Below are positions 26,058-34,356 of a stretch of DNA of 64,000 nucleotides, in pieces. This stretch comes from Leptospira haakeii. GTDB taxonomy: Bacteria; Spirochaetota; Leptospiria; Leptospirales; Leptospiraceae. Location of the stretch: NCBI RefSeq assembly GCF_002812045.1, contig NZ_NPEG01000009.1, positions 80,644 to 144,643 of the forward strand. Direction: 5' to 3'. The stretch's first letter is position 1; each line of letters starts with the position of its first letter. Below the pieces are notes generated by a model, which was not told the origin of the DNA, did no database searches, and saw only the letters and a program-made list of their open reading frames with translations. The translations under genes were made by a program, and so were the position numbers.

Positions 26058-27086
26058 TTATTTTACAGTTTTCGCGGATATGTTATCGATTCCTTCTGAT
26101 CTAAATTGAGAATGCAAGGATTTTATGAAAATGGATTTAATTTGTCCTGAGTCGTCTATGTTTTTTAAAGGAAGGTGGATCACCAAATCGATATTAGATT
26201 GACCGAAGGAAACATAACGAAATGAAATTTTGGATTCATTATAACCATTTTTTCCATAGATATGAGTTAAGGAAAAATTCGCGGTTTGAATAAGGATAGA
26301 TTCTAATTTTTCTAAATTTCCTTCTTTAGGAATGCTGATCTCCAATTCAGTCCAAAGTCCTGTGTTTGTAAGACTATAATTCGTATAGGTAGTCTTGGAC
26401 ATCTTCGCATTCGGAATGATGATCGTGCTTCCATTTCTTTTTTTGAGAGAAGTGGTTCTCCAATTGATATCTTCTACCAGACCTTCTTCTCCTGTTTCTA
26501 AAGAAATATAATCTCCTACGGATACTTTTTTACCCAGCAAAACTCCAAGTCCTGCAAACAAATTGGAAAGAGTTTCCTGTAAACCTAATGCGAATGCAAG
26601 ACCTCCCACTCCTAATGCGGTCAAAGCAGGAGTAACGGAGATACCCAGAGTTTGTAATGCGACCAAACCTCCGGTGAGTAAGATCAGAATTCTAACTATA
26701 TTATTAAGTATGGATGCGGAGGGTAGAAGCCCTTCTGCTTTTGAAGAATATAAAGTAAAAGCACCCGAACCGACTCTTGCAAAGGAGAATGTGAATACCA
26801 AGATGCCGAATACTTTTAGATAAAGGGAAATTTTTTCTTCTGAGGAAGTATCTAATTTTAAGAATCGAAGAGCAGTATATAATCCAAAAATAAAAAAGGA
26901 AAATCTAACTAAGGAGAGAAGTGCGGTGTAAAGAGGATGTTTGGTATCTAACTGATCTTTTGTGAGAGTTTTTGCAAGCCTTGGAACTATGAACCCACCA
27001 AAAAGATAACCCAAAAGAATTCCGGAAATAACCGAAATTGCTCCTAGTAACCAATTAGAACCTAAAACCGAGTCCATCCAAATCAT
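26058..27086 (-). CDS. Small mechanosensitive ion channel (MscS family)
   Basis: 342 residues. Three to four N-terminal membrane segments lead to the pore helix region (ALTALGVGGLAFALGLQETLSNLFAGL, ~150-176), whose Gly/Ala packing pattern is diagnostic of MscS TM3. The cytoplasmic beta domain follows: VSVGDYISLETGEEGLVEDINWRTTSLK, then NGSTIIIPNAKMSKTTYTNYS. The C-terminal alpha/beta domain runs to the end. The channel opens under membrane tension to release solutes. The UbiA-like gene follows 22 bp downstream. It is divergent from the cyclase gene, with a 143-bp shared upstream gap. Confidence 0.9.
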   Translation of the reverse strand: MIWMDSVLGSNWLLGAISVISGILLGYLFGGFIVPRLAKTLTKDQLDTKHPLYTALLSLVRFSFFIFGLYTALRFLKLDTSSEEKISLYLKVFGILVFTFSFARVGSGAFTLYSSKAEGLLPSASILNNIVRILILLTGGLVALQTLGISVTPALTALGVGGLAFALGLQETLSNLFAGLGVLLGKKVSVGDYISLETGEEGLVEDINWRTTSLKKRNGSTIIIPNAKMSKTTYTNYSLTNTGLWTELEISIPKEGNLEKLESILIQTANFSLTHIYGKNGYNESKISFRYVSFGQSNIDLVIHLPLKNIDDSGQIKSIFIKSLHSQFRSEGIDNISAKTVK

Positions 27087-27145
27087 TCTCCCAAATTAAG
27101 AGGAAGTATTTTCTAGAAAAGAAAAAATGGAAGTGCCGAATTATG

Positions 27146-27161
27146 TGGCAAACCGAGGGCA
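27146..27161 (+). promoter_or_regulatory. Candidate sigma-54-like promoter element
   Basis: TGGCAAACCGAGGGCA holds the two invariant sigma-54 dinucleotides, GG (27147-27148) and GC (27159-27160), at the required 10-nt separation. The -12 half is GGGCA rather than TTGCA, so the match is imperfect. The cyclase ATG is 69 bp downstream. Confidence 0.25.
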
Positions 27162-27229
27162 AATCTAAAGGAAGATAAAATTGGATTTTGTAATGACAAA
27201 CTAGAGAGATTTCAGAGACTCCTATCCCC

Positions 27230-29563
27230 ATGCAAGAGGGAGTCGGAAAAAATCAAATTTTAGAAGTTCCCCTGACGGACACTATGTCCGCATACTCTAG
27301 ACAATTTCCGGAAGAAGGTGGAAATCTTTCCGAATGGATGGATGAGATCCATACTAGAGGTATCCAAGAGGTAGTTTTTTGGGGAACGAAATCGGAAGCA
27401 AGCGGTTGGAAAAATAGCCAAGTATTCAAGGACCTGGTGAAAAAACTCCAAGAGGATAAGATACGTCTTTCTACGATGGACGGCGCAAAGTTCCGTTCTT
27501 CCCCGGACTCTGCGCGAAAATTAGATCGTTTTCTTAGATCTCATTTAGGCTCCGTACTTGTTTGTTATTCCGAAAACGAATCCAATGAATTCGTAAAATT
27601 GATGCACGAGATCCTTTCCGCCAAAAAAGAAGAATCTCCTAAAGTATATACACCATATTCTCCTAATATAATATCCGAAAAACCTAAAAAAGAAAAACAA
27701 GAACCTCCTAAAAATCATGGCGAGGATTTTAAAGCTTCAAGGATCACGATTCGAGTCAAACTTCTCGCGATCGTTTCTGCGATCGTAGTAGTGAGTATGG
27801 GGCTTGTGATTGGCCTCGCCACAAGTCTTTTTAGAAATTATACGGTATCATTGATCCAAGAGTATAACTTAAGTTTGGCGAGATTGACTGGGCTACAAGT
27901 AGGTCTCCGGATCAAAGAACTTTCTAATAAATCATCCGAGTTTTCGGACAAAAGAGATATTCGTCCTTCTAAAGGTTCCGATTCTAAAAAAACTTCTCCT
28001 CCTGCTTATATCTCAGGATTTTTTTCCACTCATCCTAAAGTTCTCGCGTGGGGAAAATACGAAGAGGGAGAATCTGCACTTGTTTTTAATCCAAGGTTCC
28101 TTCGAGATCTTAGGAAAGAAGAAGATGAGATTCGCGGTTTATGGGTTTCCATATCCAAAGAAGAAAAAGAAAAATATTTCGATTCCGAATTCGAATCCAC
28201 TCGATTGGAAAATATTAGCTCAAAATTCGGATTCCCTACTGTACTTTTTATAGAGAAGGATAAAGTCGGGAAAGGACAAGGATTCTTCTTAATTTCTCCC
28301 CAAGATCTTTGGGAAGCCGCCAGGTCCGCTTTACAAACTGAATTATTCGCAATTTGGGTGGTAGATTCAAAGGGAAGATTAGTTGCTCACACTGAAGAAT
28401 CTGAAACAGTTTCGGCGAAAGATTATTCTAAAAACCCCTTAGTCCAATTTTTATTAAGAAGTCCTGCAGACAATGGTTCTCAAACCTCTATCTTCGAAGG
28501 AAAGGAAACCCTAGGATCTTTCCAACAATTAGAAGATGGTAATCTTGCAGTAGTATCTTCCATCGAAGCAGAGAAAGCATTCGAAGCAGTTTATAGGATC
28601 AGAAGGCAGAACTTTTATATTCTGATCTCAGTCTTGAGTCTTGCATTCCTAGTGGTGTTCCTATTCTCCAGAACTTTAACTGTTCCACTTATCAATTTAT
28701 TAAGTGCTACAAGACAGATCGAAAGAGGGAATTATAAAGTAGGAATCAAACCTGTAACCAGGGACGAGGTTGGAGTTCTAACAAATTCATTCCTAAAAAT
28801 GGCTCACGGATTAGAAGAAAGAGAGAAGATCAAAGATACTTTCGGAAAATTCGTGAACAAGGAAGTCGCAGAACGTGCACTCGCGGGAGACATTCCTTTA
28901 GGCGGGGTAACTAAGGATGTAACGGTATTTTTCTCCGACTTAAGAAACTTCACAGGGATGTCGGAAAAATTAAAGCCCAGTGAGGTGGTTGATTTCCTAA
29001 ATGCATACTTCACCGAAATGGTGGAATGTATCTATCTCACAGAAGGGATCGTGGATAAATTCATCGGCGATGCGATCATGGCCCATTGGGGTGCATTGTA
29101 CACGGATGAGAACGATGCAAGGAATGCGATCAACTCTGCATTACTAATGCGAAATGCGTTGATGGAATTCAATCGGATCGGAAACGAAATAGGAAGACCT
29201 CAAGCAAGATTTGGATGTGGGATCAATACTGGACCTGTGGTAGTAGGTCAGATCGGTTCCGAGAAAAAGCTGGAGTTCACGGTTATTGGTGATGCAGTCA
29301 ATCTTGCCTCTCGTATAGAATATTTAACAAAAGAATTCGGAACGGATATATTGGTTTCGGAAACGTCTTATGAAAAAGTAAAAGATCATTATAAATTCGA
29401 AACACTTCCACCTGTTTGGATCCGAGGAAAAGAAAAACCGCAACAACTCTATGCAGTATTAGGCTGGTTAGAAGATCCTGACTGTCCTAAAAATCTAAAA
29501 GAACTTCGCAAGGTTTGTGGAATACCTGAACCTGATTCTCCTTCTAAGGCTATAGCGGAATAA
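27230..29563 (+). CDS. Membrane class III adenylate/guanylate cyclase with HAMP domain
   Basis: 777 residues. An unusual ~170-residue cytoplasmic N-terminal region comes first. TM1 (~178-203), a periplasmic sensor of ~255 residues and TM2 (~462-482) are followed by a HAMP linker (~483-535, ending VGVLTNSFLKMAHGLEERE). The cyclase domain covers ~562-745. Both metal-binding Asp are present (FFSDLRNFTGMS and KFIGDAIMAHWG). LEFTVIGDAVNLASRIE carries the base-recognition Lys-x(7)-Asp pair that favours ATP, so cAMP is the likely product. It converts an envelope signal to cAMP. It is the first gene of a tight operon (3-nt gap to the FecR gene). Confidence 0.92.
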   Translation: MQEGVGKNQILEVPLTDTMSAYSRQFPEEGGNLSEWMDEIHTRGIQEVVFWGTKSEASGWKNSQVFKDLVKKLQEDKIRLSTMDGAKFRSSPDSARKLDRFLRSHLGSVLVCYSENESNEFVKLMHEILSAKKEESPKVYTPYSPNIISEKPKKEKQEPPKNHGEDFKASRITIRVKLLAIVSAIVVVSMGLVIGLATSLFRNYTVSLIQEYNLSLARLTGLQVGLRIKELSNKSSEFSDKRDIRPSKGSDSKKTSPPAYISGFFSTHPKVLAWGKYEEGESALVFNPRFLRDLRKEEDEIRGLWVSISKEEKEKYFDSEFESTRLENISSKFGFPTVLFIEKDKVGKGQGFFLISPQDLWEAARSALQTELFAIWVVDSKGRLVAHTEESETVSAKDYSKNPLVQFLLRSPADNGSQTSIFEGKETLGSFQQLEDGNLAVVSSIEAEKAFEAVYRIRRQNFYILISVLSLAFLVVFLFSRTLTVPLINLLSATRQIERGNYKVGIKPVTRDEVGVLTNSFLKMAHGLEEREKIKDTFGKFVNKEVAERALAGDIPLGGVTKDVTVFFSDLRNFTGMSEKLKPSEVVDFLNAYFTEMVECIYLTEGIVDKFIGDAIMAHWGALYTDENDARNAINSALLMRNALMEFNRIGNEIGRPQARFGCGINTGPVVVGQIGSEKKLEFTVIGDAVNLASRIEYLTKEFGTDILVSETSYEKVKDHYKFETLPPVWIRGKEKPQQLYAVLGWLEDPDCPKNLKELRKVCGIPEPDSPSKAIAE

Positions 29564-29566
29564 AAT

Positions 29567-31078
29567 ATGGACTGGAGAATATATAAAAGAGAATGGCAGG
29601 TTGGTATCGGTTGCTTTGTTGTACTCTTTTTATCTTTATACCTTCTATATTTCGAATCCAAATCGAACGGTGGAGTCGGAAAAGAGATCATGGGAACCGT
29701 CTCCTTCCGATACAAAACCGCACAAAGAAAATTTCCGGACAGAATGTTATGGGAAGATCTGGATCAAGGAATGCCTGTCTATGATAGGGATTCTATCCGA
29801 ACAGATGAGGCTTCCGAAGCAGTAGTATTTTTAAAATCGGGCACGCGAATCGAATTAGATCCTCAATCTATGGTAGTTCTTCAGCTAAAAGAGAATAAAG
29901 AAAATTTAGATCTGAACGAAGGGAATATCCTAGTAGAGAGTGGGAAAAAAGTACTCTCTGTAATTGCTGGAACAGTAGGTTTAGAAGCTGAATTAGGTTC
30001 CAAATTCCAAGTTACCAAAAACGAAAATGGTACCAGATTGGATGTAGAGAGAGGACAGGTAGAATGGTCCGAAGACGGAGCGGTTAAACAGACACTAGGT
30101 GAAAAAGAAAGTTCCCTAAATGGGAATAAGCTAGGCCAAAATTGGAACCTAGTAAGTCCTGAGGATTCTCATCGATATTTCCCTGCGGAATTAGAGCAGA
30201 CGGTCGAATTCCGTTGGGAAGGCGGAGAAGAAGGTATATTAGAAATTTCTCCTAGACGAGATTTCTCCGTTTATATTTCTAAACGGCCTTCCAAAGAAGC
30301 TTATTATAAACAAAAATTCCCGGAAGGTATCTATTTTTGGAGGATTAGCTCCAAGGATGGCAAAAAAGTATCGGAAGTAAGAAAGTTCAGAGTTCTTCCT
30401 AACTTCCCTGTAGAATTACATTATCCTAAAAAAGATCTTTCTCAAGAAGATAGGACCGTCGCCTTCTCCTGGGCAAAACAAAAGATAGCAAGCGGCTATA
30501 AATTACAGATCTCTAACGATCCTAATTTTGGATCTTTATCCGAGACCCAAGTGTTCCGTACGAATTTTTCTCTTACGTTGGATCCTGGAACTTATTATTG
30601 GAGAGTGCAGTCTTATACAAATCTTCCCGGAACAGAAACATTCTCCGAAGTGCGTAAATTTTCCATTACTCTTCCTGTGGTCCAAGTTGCAGAGAATAAA
30701 CAAGGCAATGTTACGGCTCCGGAGACGCAGGCAAGTTCGGATCTTTCCGTAGATTTTCCGAAAAACGGCACTTTGGTGGATATGACAGGTAAAGAAAGTA
30801 TCTCTTTCCGCTGGAAATTTTCCGCCAAACAGAAACAAAGCGAATGGAAATTTCGTCTTTTTTATAAGAGAGGCTCAGGCGACGAGCTAATCTATGAAAA
30901 AAAGACAAAAGGTGATAGGTTAGTATTCAAAGACTTGGAAAAACTGGATGTAGGAACATTCCGGTGGACCATAGAATCGGATGCAGACCCTAACCTAAGA
31001 TCGGAAGCGGATTTCAAAATATTACTTAGGGAAGAATTGGAAGCCCCGGAAACAAAATCCAGCGGCGCCCGCCCTTAA
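29567..31078 (+). CDS. FecR-domain membrane-anchored protein
   Basis: 503 residues. A short cytoplasmic tail and one membrane segment (VGIGCFVVLFLSLYLLYF, ~11-28) anchor a long periplasmic part. Residues ~60-165 are a FecR domain (DRDSIRTDEASEAVVFLKSGTRIELD ... IAGTVGLEAELGSKFQV ... LDVERGQVEW). The rest has repeated beta-sandwich-like units ending in similar closing strands (YFWRISSKDGKKVSEVRKFRV, YYWRVQSYT...FSEVRKFSI, FRWTIESDAD), which look like three fibronectin III-like repeats. It starts 3 nt after the cyclase stop, so it is probably a partner of the cyclase or of the secreted protein that follows. Role unknown. Confidence 0.82.
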   Translation: MDWRIYKREWQVGIGCFVVLFLSLYLLYFESKSNGGVGKEIMGTVSFRYKTAQRKFPDRMLWEDLDQGMPVYDRDSIRTDEASEAVVFLKSGTRIELDPQSMVVLQLKENKENLDLNEGNILVESGKKVLSVIAGTVGLEAELGSKFQVTKNENGTRLDVERGQVEWSEDGAVKQTLGEKESSLNGNKLGQNWNLVSPEDSHRYFPAELEQTVEFRWEGGEEGILEISPRRDFSVYISKRPSKEAYYKQKFPEGIYFWRISSKDGKKVSEVRKFRVLPNFPVELHYPKKDLSQEDRTVAFSWAKQKIASGYKLQISNDPNFGSLSETQVFRTNFSLTLDPGTYYWRVQSYTNLPGTETFSEVRKFSITLPVVQVAENKQGNVTAPETQASSDLSVDFPKNGTLVDMTGKESISFRWKFSAKQKQSEWKFRLFYKRGSGDELIYEKKTKGDRLVFKDLEKLDVGTFRWTIESDADPNLRSEADFKILLREELEAPETKSSGARP

Positions 31079-31087
31079 GGAGAAGGC

Positions 31088-31915
31088 ATGTTTTTGTTCC
31101 GCGGAAAAAATTTCGCTATCGTATTTCAATTTATTCTAATATTCTTTTCCGTATCTTCGGGAATTTTTGGTGAGAAAAAAAGTTTCGTATATTATATAGA
31201 ATGGAAAGAAGTAAAAGGAAGCCGCGGTTACGTGGTGGAAGTCCGAAAAACGGAACCTCCTCAAGAATTATTTTTAGAAAAGAAAGTCTCCGAGAACGAG
31301 ATAGAATTCTCCTTAGAAGCCGGAACTTATGAATACAGAATCGCTGCGTTAAATAGATTCGGAAAACCTTCTTCTTATACTCCTTGGACAAATTTTAAAG
31401 TAGAGCAGGACCGTCCTAAGGCGGTTGCCTTGGCGGAAAAAGAAGAGGCAAGTAAAGGAATCAAAACTTCTAAGTTTGTTTGGATCCCTGGGACAGGATA
31501 TTATTCAAAAGGTGAGCGTTGGAAGTCCTACAGTATCTGGGCCTGGTTCGGGCTTCTTGCTTATATGGGGAATTCTGAAAGGGAATCTGGGAATATTCTC
31601 GCCTCAAAACCGTTAAACGACCCGATGAATATCGCTGTCTTAAGTTTAAATCTACCTTCTTCATTCACTCTTTATCTTTGGCAGGCAAGAGAGAATGATA
31701 AGAAAGAATATGAAATGCACCAGAACAACCAGGCTCTTATCGGAGGAGTTGCGATCCTAAGTGTCGCACTTTCTCTTTGGTTGGAAAATAAACTCCCGCA
31801 AGGAGATACTGTTCAGTTCAAGGTGAGTCCTGATAGAAGCGGAAATATAAATACCTTTGCAAATACCGGATTTTCTCAGAACAGATGGGAAGTCCAATAT
31901 ACAAGGAGCTTTTGA
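31088..31915 (+). CDS. Secreted protein with a fibronectin III-like domain
   Basis: 275 residues. The N-terminal ~28 residues are a signal peptide (FAIVFQFILIFFSVSSGIFG). Residues ~35-110 form a single fibronectin III-like unit (YIEWKEVKGSRGYVVEVRKTE, YEYRIAALNRFGKPSSYTPW) related in pattern to the repeats of the FecR gene upstream. Residues ~130-240 contain hydrophobic stretches (WAWFGLLAYMGN, ALIGGVAILSVALSLWLENKLP) that could be membrane helices, as in a DUF5683-like inner-membrane part. The start follows an AAGGAGAAGGC ribosome site, 9 bp after the FecR stop. No named family is certain. Confidence 0.65.
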   Translation: MFLFRGKNFAIVFQFILIFFSVSSGIFGEKKSFVYYIEWKEVKGSRGYVVEVRKTEPPQELFLEKKVSENEIEFSLEAGTYEYRIAALNRFGKPSSYTPWTNFKVEQDRPKAVALAEKEEASKGIKTSKFVWIPGTGYYSKGERWKSYSIWAWFGLLAYMGNSERESGNILASKPLNDPMNIAVLSLNLPSSFTLYLWQARENDKKEYEMHQNNQALIGGVAILSVALSLWLENKLPQGDTVQFKVSPDRSGNINTFANTGFSQNRWEVQYTRSF

Positions 31916-31918
31916 TCT

Positions 31919-32530
31919 ATGGCTCTTCGAATTTATACTTTGGTCCTTCTTCTTTCCGGGCTTTTTAGTTTTGCCTGTTCTAAACCTTTTCCAGGCGGAG
32001 ATGAATTAATTCTTTTAGGACTTTTAGGAAAAACACGTTATCTGTTTGTTACTACTTCTACTAATACGGGTGCCTTAGGAGGAGTTTCAGGTGCGGATTT
32101 GATCTGCCAAAATGCAAAGAATGCAGAGGTCCCTAGTTTACCTGGTTCTTCTTTGGAATATGTTGCATTGCTTGCTGCTTCTTCCAGAGTTCCGGGAGGG
32201 GCCGGCTGGCCATTATTTCCAAATACGAGTTATTATGCGATGAATCCTGGACAGACTCTCATCTTTCATACGGATGGCTCTTCATTGCCTGTCCTTCCGA
32301 TGGATAATGCGACTGGAATTCCAGGAGCCGGAGATTATTGGACCGGAATCACAAATACAGGCTCCGGATATAGCTCGGGAACGAATTGCAATAATTGGGG
32401 ATCTTCAAATTTTACAGATGATGCGAATTACGGCAGCCCAGGCTTACAAACTGAGACTGCGTTTGATTCGGGAGTAGGATTCGGAACTACTTGCGATACG
32501 CTCTTACGTTTGCTTTGCGTTAGAAATTAA
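31919..32530 (+). CDS. DUF1554 lipoprotein
   Basis: 203 residues. Signal peptide with lipobox LFSFAC (Cys at ~20). The remainder matches the DUF1554 family, known mainly from Leptospira: YLFVTTSTNTGALGGVSGADLICQNAKNAEVPSLPG, YVALLAASSRVP, then YYAMNPGQ, DYWTGIT, CNNWGSS and a closing CDTLLRLLCVR. The paired Cys suggest disulphides at the cell surface, similar in layout to C-type-lectin-like folds (inference). It is the last gene of the cyclase operon (4-nt gap from the previous gene). Its TAA shares bases with the stop of the response regulator on the opposite strand (32527-32530). Confidence 0.85.
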   Translation: MALRIYTLVLLLSGLFSFACSKPFPGGDELILLGLLGKTRYLFVTTSTNTGALGGVSGADLICQNAKNAEVPSLPGSSLEYVALLAASSRVPGGAGWPLFPNTSYYAMNPGQTLIFHTDGSSLPVLPMDNATGIPGAGDYWTGITNTGSGYSSGTNCNNWGSSNFTDDANYGSPGLQTETAFDSGVGFGTTCDTLLRLLCVRN

Positions 32531-33201
32531 CTCTCTACAATACCTGCGCGGATCGCGTAGACTACTAAGTCAGCTACCTTGTGTAAGTCCAATTTCTTCA
32601 TAATGTTTGCTCTATGTACCTTTACAGTAGCGGGAGAAATATGAAGAAGTTTTCCTATCTTCTCGTTGGAGTTCCCCTCGGAGATCAATTTTAAGATCTG
32701 TCTTTCTCTGTCGGAAAGTACTGAGAATACGGAAGGGCCTTCTTCTTGGAGTTCTCCCGTTTTTTTCTTTCCGATTCCGGAGAGAACTCGGGTTGCGATC
32801 CTTGGGCTTAAGTAAGTTTCTTTTCTGCGGACTGCGTCGATCGCTCTGAGTAGATCCTCTCCGGCGTCGTCTTTTAGAACGTAACCATTGATCCCGAGAT
32901 CCACCAGTTTTTGGATATACTCTTCGTTATCATGTCTGGATAGGATGATCACCTGAACCTTAGGATAGTATCTTTTTACTCCCTTGACTAGGTCTATACC
33001 GCTGACTCCCGGCATGGAGATATCAGTGATCAGAATATCAGGTTCTAATTTACCGATCTCGTCTAGCGCCTGTTCGGCGTTCCCGTTTTCACCGATGATT
33101 TCCAGATCGTTTTGTCCGGAAATGATCAGTCTAAGACCTTCTCTTAAGATTGCGTGGTCGTCTACAAGATAGAGTTTGCAAACGGAGGGTTGGGCGTTCA
33201 T
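32527..33201 (-). CDS. NarL/LuxR-type response regulator
   Basis: 224 residues. The receiver domain (1-125) has DD at 14-15, phosphorylation site Asp60 in LITDISMPGVSG, and Lys in GYVLKDDAGED. The C-terminal LuxR helix-turn-helix (~155-220) is LSDRERQILKLISEGNSNEKIGKLLHISPATVKVHRANIMKKLDLH. It binds DNA when phosphorylated by its partner, the kinase at 33198-34247, whose 3' end it overlaps by 4 bp. Targets are unknown; the adjacent cyclase/FecR operon is a possibility. The stop overlaps the stop of the DUF1554 gene. Confidence 0.93.
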   Translation of the reverse strand: MNAQPSVCKLYLVDDHAILREGLRLIISGQNDLEIIGENGNAEQALDEIGKLEPDILITDISMPGVSGIDLVKGVKRYYPKVQVIILSRHDNEEYIQKLVDLGINGYVLKDDAGEDLLRAIDAVRRKETYLSPRIATRVLSGIGKKKTGELQEEGPSVFSVLSDRERQILKLISEGNSNEKIGKLLHISPATVKVHRANIMKKLDLHKVADLVVYAIRAGIVES

Positions 33202-34247
33202 ACTTTCTCCTTGGAACGTTTTTTTAACGGGATCCTGAGCACATATTGAGTACCTTTATTAGGTTCCGTTTCTAAAAAAAGAGTACCGTTTAGGTCCTCG
33301 GTTCTTCTCCGAATATTTTCCAATCCGTATCCGGTAGATTTTATTCTGGCTTCTTTTTCTTTAAATCCTTTTCCGTTGTCTTTTGCAGAAACTACTAGAG
33401 TATCTTTTTCGGAAAAGATTTTTAACTCCACCTTATTCGCTTGGGAATGTTTCAGAATGTTCGCACAAATTTCCTGTAATATTCTGAAAACTTGGTTCTG
33501 TATTTCCTGAGGAATTTTTTCGGGAACTCTAAACTCGGATTTTACTTTAATTTTTTGTATCGGAAAAATTTGGTTCGCTAGAGAGCTTAAAGCGGCTTCC
33601 AGCCCAAGTTCTTTTAAGGAAGAAGGTTGCAAATTTGTGTAAATTTCGCGAAGTTCTTGGCTAGCTCGATCAATGAGCCCTAGGCCGGAGCCGAAAGATT
33701 CAGGATGTTCCTTCTCCGATTTTTGATAAGCTTGGAAATGTAATTTTGCTGCGAGTATAAGTTGCCCGACTCCATCATGAAGTTCTCTTGCGAGTCTGGA
33801 TCTCTCCTCTTCTTGGGAAGCGAGTACTTGTGTGTGAAGAGTTGCGATCTTTTTCTCTAACTTTTTGTTCTCTGTGATGTCTTTTAAGATCATACCCAGG
33901 CTGTCTTTGAATTTAAAGATAGAATATCCGTAAGATTTCTTTCCTTTTTTGAATTCCTGGTTTTGTAATTTTGTTTTGAGAGCTTTATGAAGATTTTCTC
34001 TTAGGTTAGCTTCTTCTTTTGAATCTAATTTTAATAGATTGAATAGGTTTTTGCCTGTTGGACTTGCAAATCTAAGTCTGAACTCCTTTTTAAAAGATGC
34101 GTTCGCAAATCGGACTATATTATTTTCGTCCAAGGCAACGATAGGGGAGATCTCCTCTACCAAGGATAGGAATTTAGAGGCCTGCTCCTTACCGGAGTAT
34201 GAGCCCGATTGTTTTGTATCTTTTCGTTTGAGGAGTCCTGAAGCCAC
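33198..34247 (-). CDS. Cytoplasmic PAS sensor histidine kinase (HisKA_3 type)
   Basis: 349 residues with no membrane segments. A PAS-like domain (~28-130) includes PIVALDENNIVRFANASFKKEF. The HisKA_3 dimerisation box has the phospho-accepting His157 in RLARELHDGVGQLILAAKL. The ATPase domain shows the N-box (ILQEICANILKHSQANKV), D-box (DNGKGF) and G-box (STGYGLENIRRRTEDLNGTL). The DGVGQ and GYGLENIRRR pattern is that of NarX/DegS-like kinases, matching the NarL-type regulator it overlaps. Lack of membrane helices suggests an intracellular cue such as redox or a small ligand bound by the PAS domain. Confidence 0.92.
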   Translation of the reverse strand: MASGLLKRKDTKQSGSYSGKEQASKFLSLVEEISPIVALDENNIVRFANASFKKEFRLRFASPTGKNLFNLLKLDSKEEANLRENLHKALKTKLQNQEFKKGKKSYGYSIFKFKDSLGMILKDITENKKLEKKIATLHTQVLASQEEERSRLARELHDGVGQLILAAKLHFQAYQKSEKEHPESFGSGLGLIDRASQELREIYTNLQPSSLKELGLEAALSSLANQIFPIQKIKVKSEFRVPEKIPQEIQNQVFRILQEICANILKHSQANKVELKIFSEKDTLVVSAKDNGKGFKEKEARIKSTGYGLENIRRRTEDLNGTLFLETEPNKGTQYVLRIPLKKRSKEKV

Positions 34248-34287
34248 TTAAAGTTCAGGATATAGTCCGGCTTATGGCTCGAAAAGG

Positions 34288-34328
34288 AAAAAAACCCCTC
34301 CCCTCGGCCGAATGAGGGAAGGGGGAGG
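34288..34328 (-). terminator. Terminator of the LruC-domain gene
   Basis: On the minus strand, a C/T-rich arm and GAGGGGAGGGG form a GC-rich hairpin (34295-34328) with some mismatches, followed by seven U (34288-34294). It lies 29 bp beyond the stop of the LruC gene. Confidence 0.7.
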
Positions 34329-34356
34329 TTGCTTTTACTCTTTCAGGAGTCCCAAA

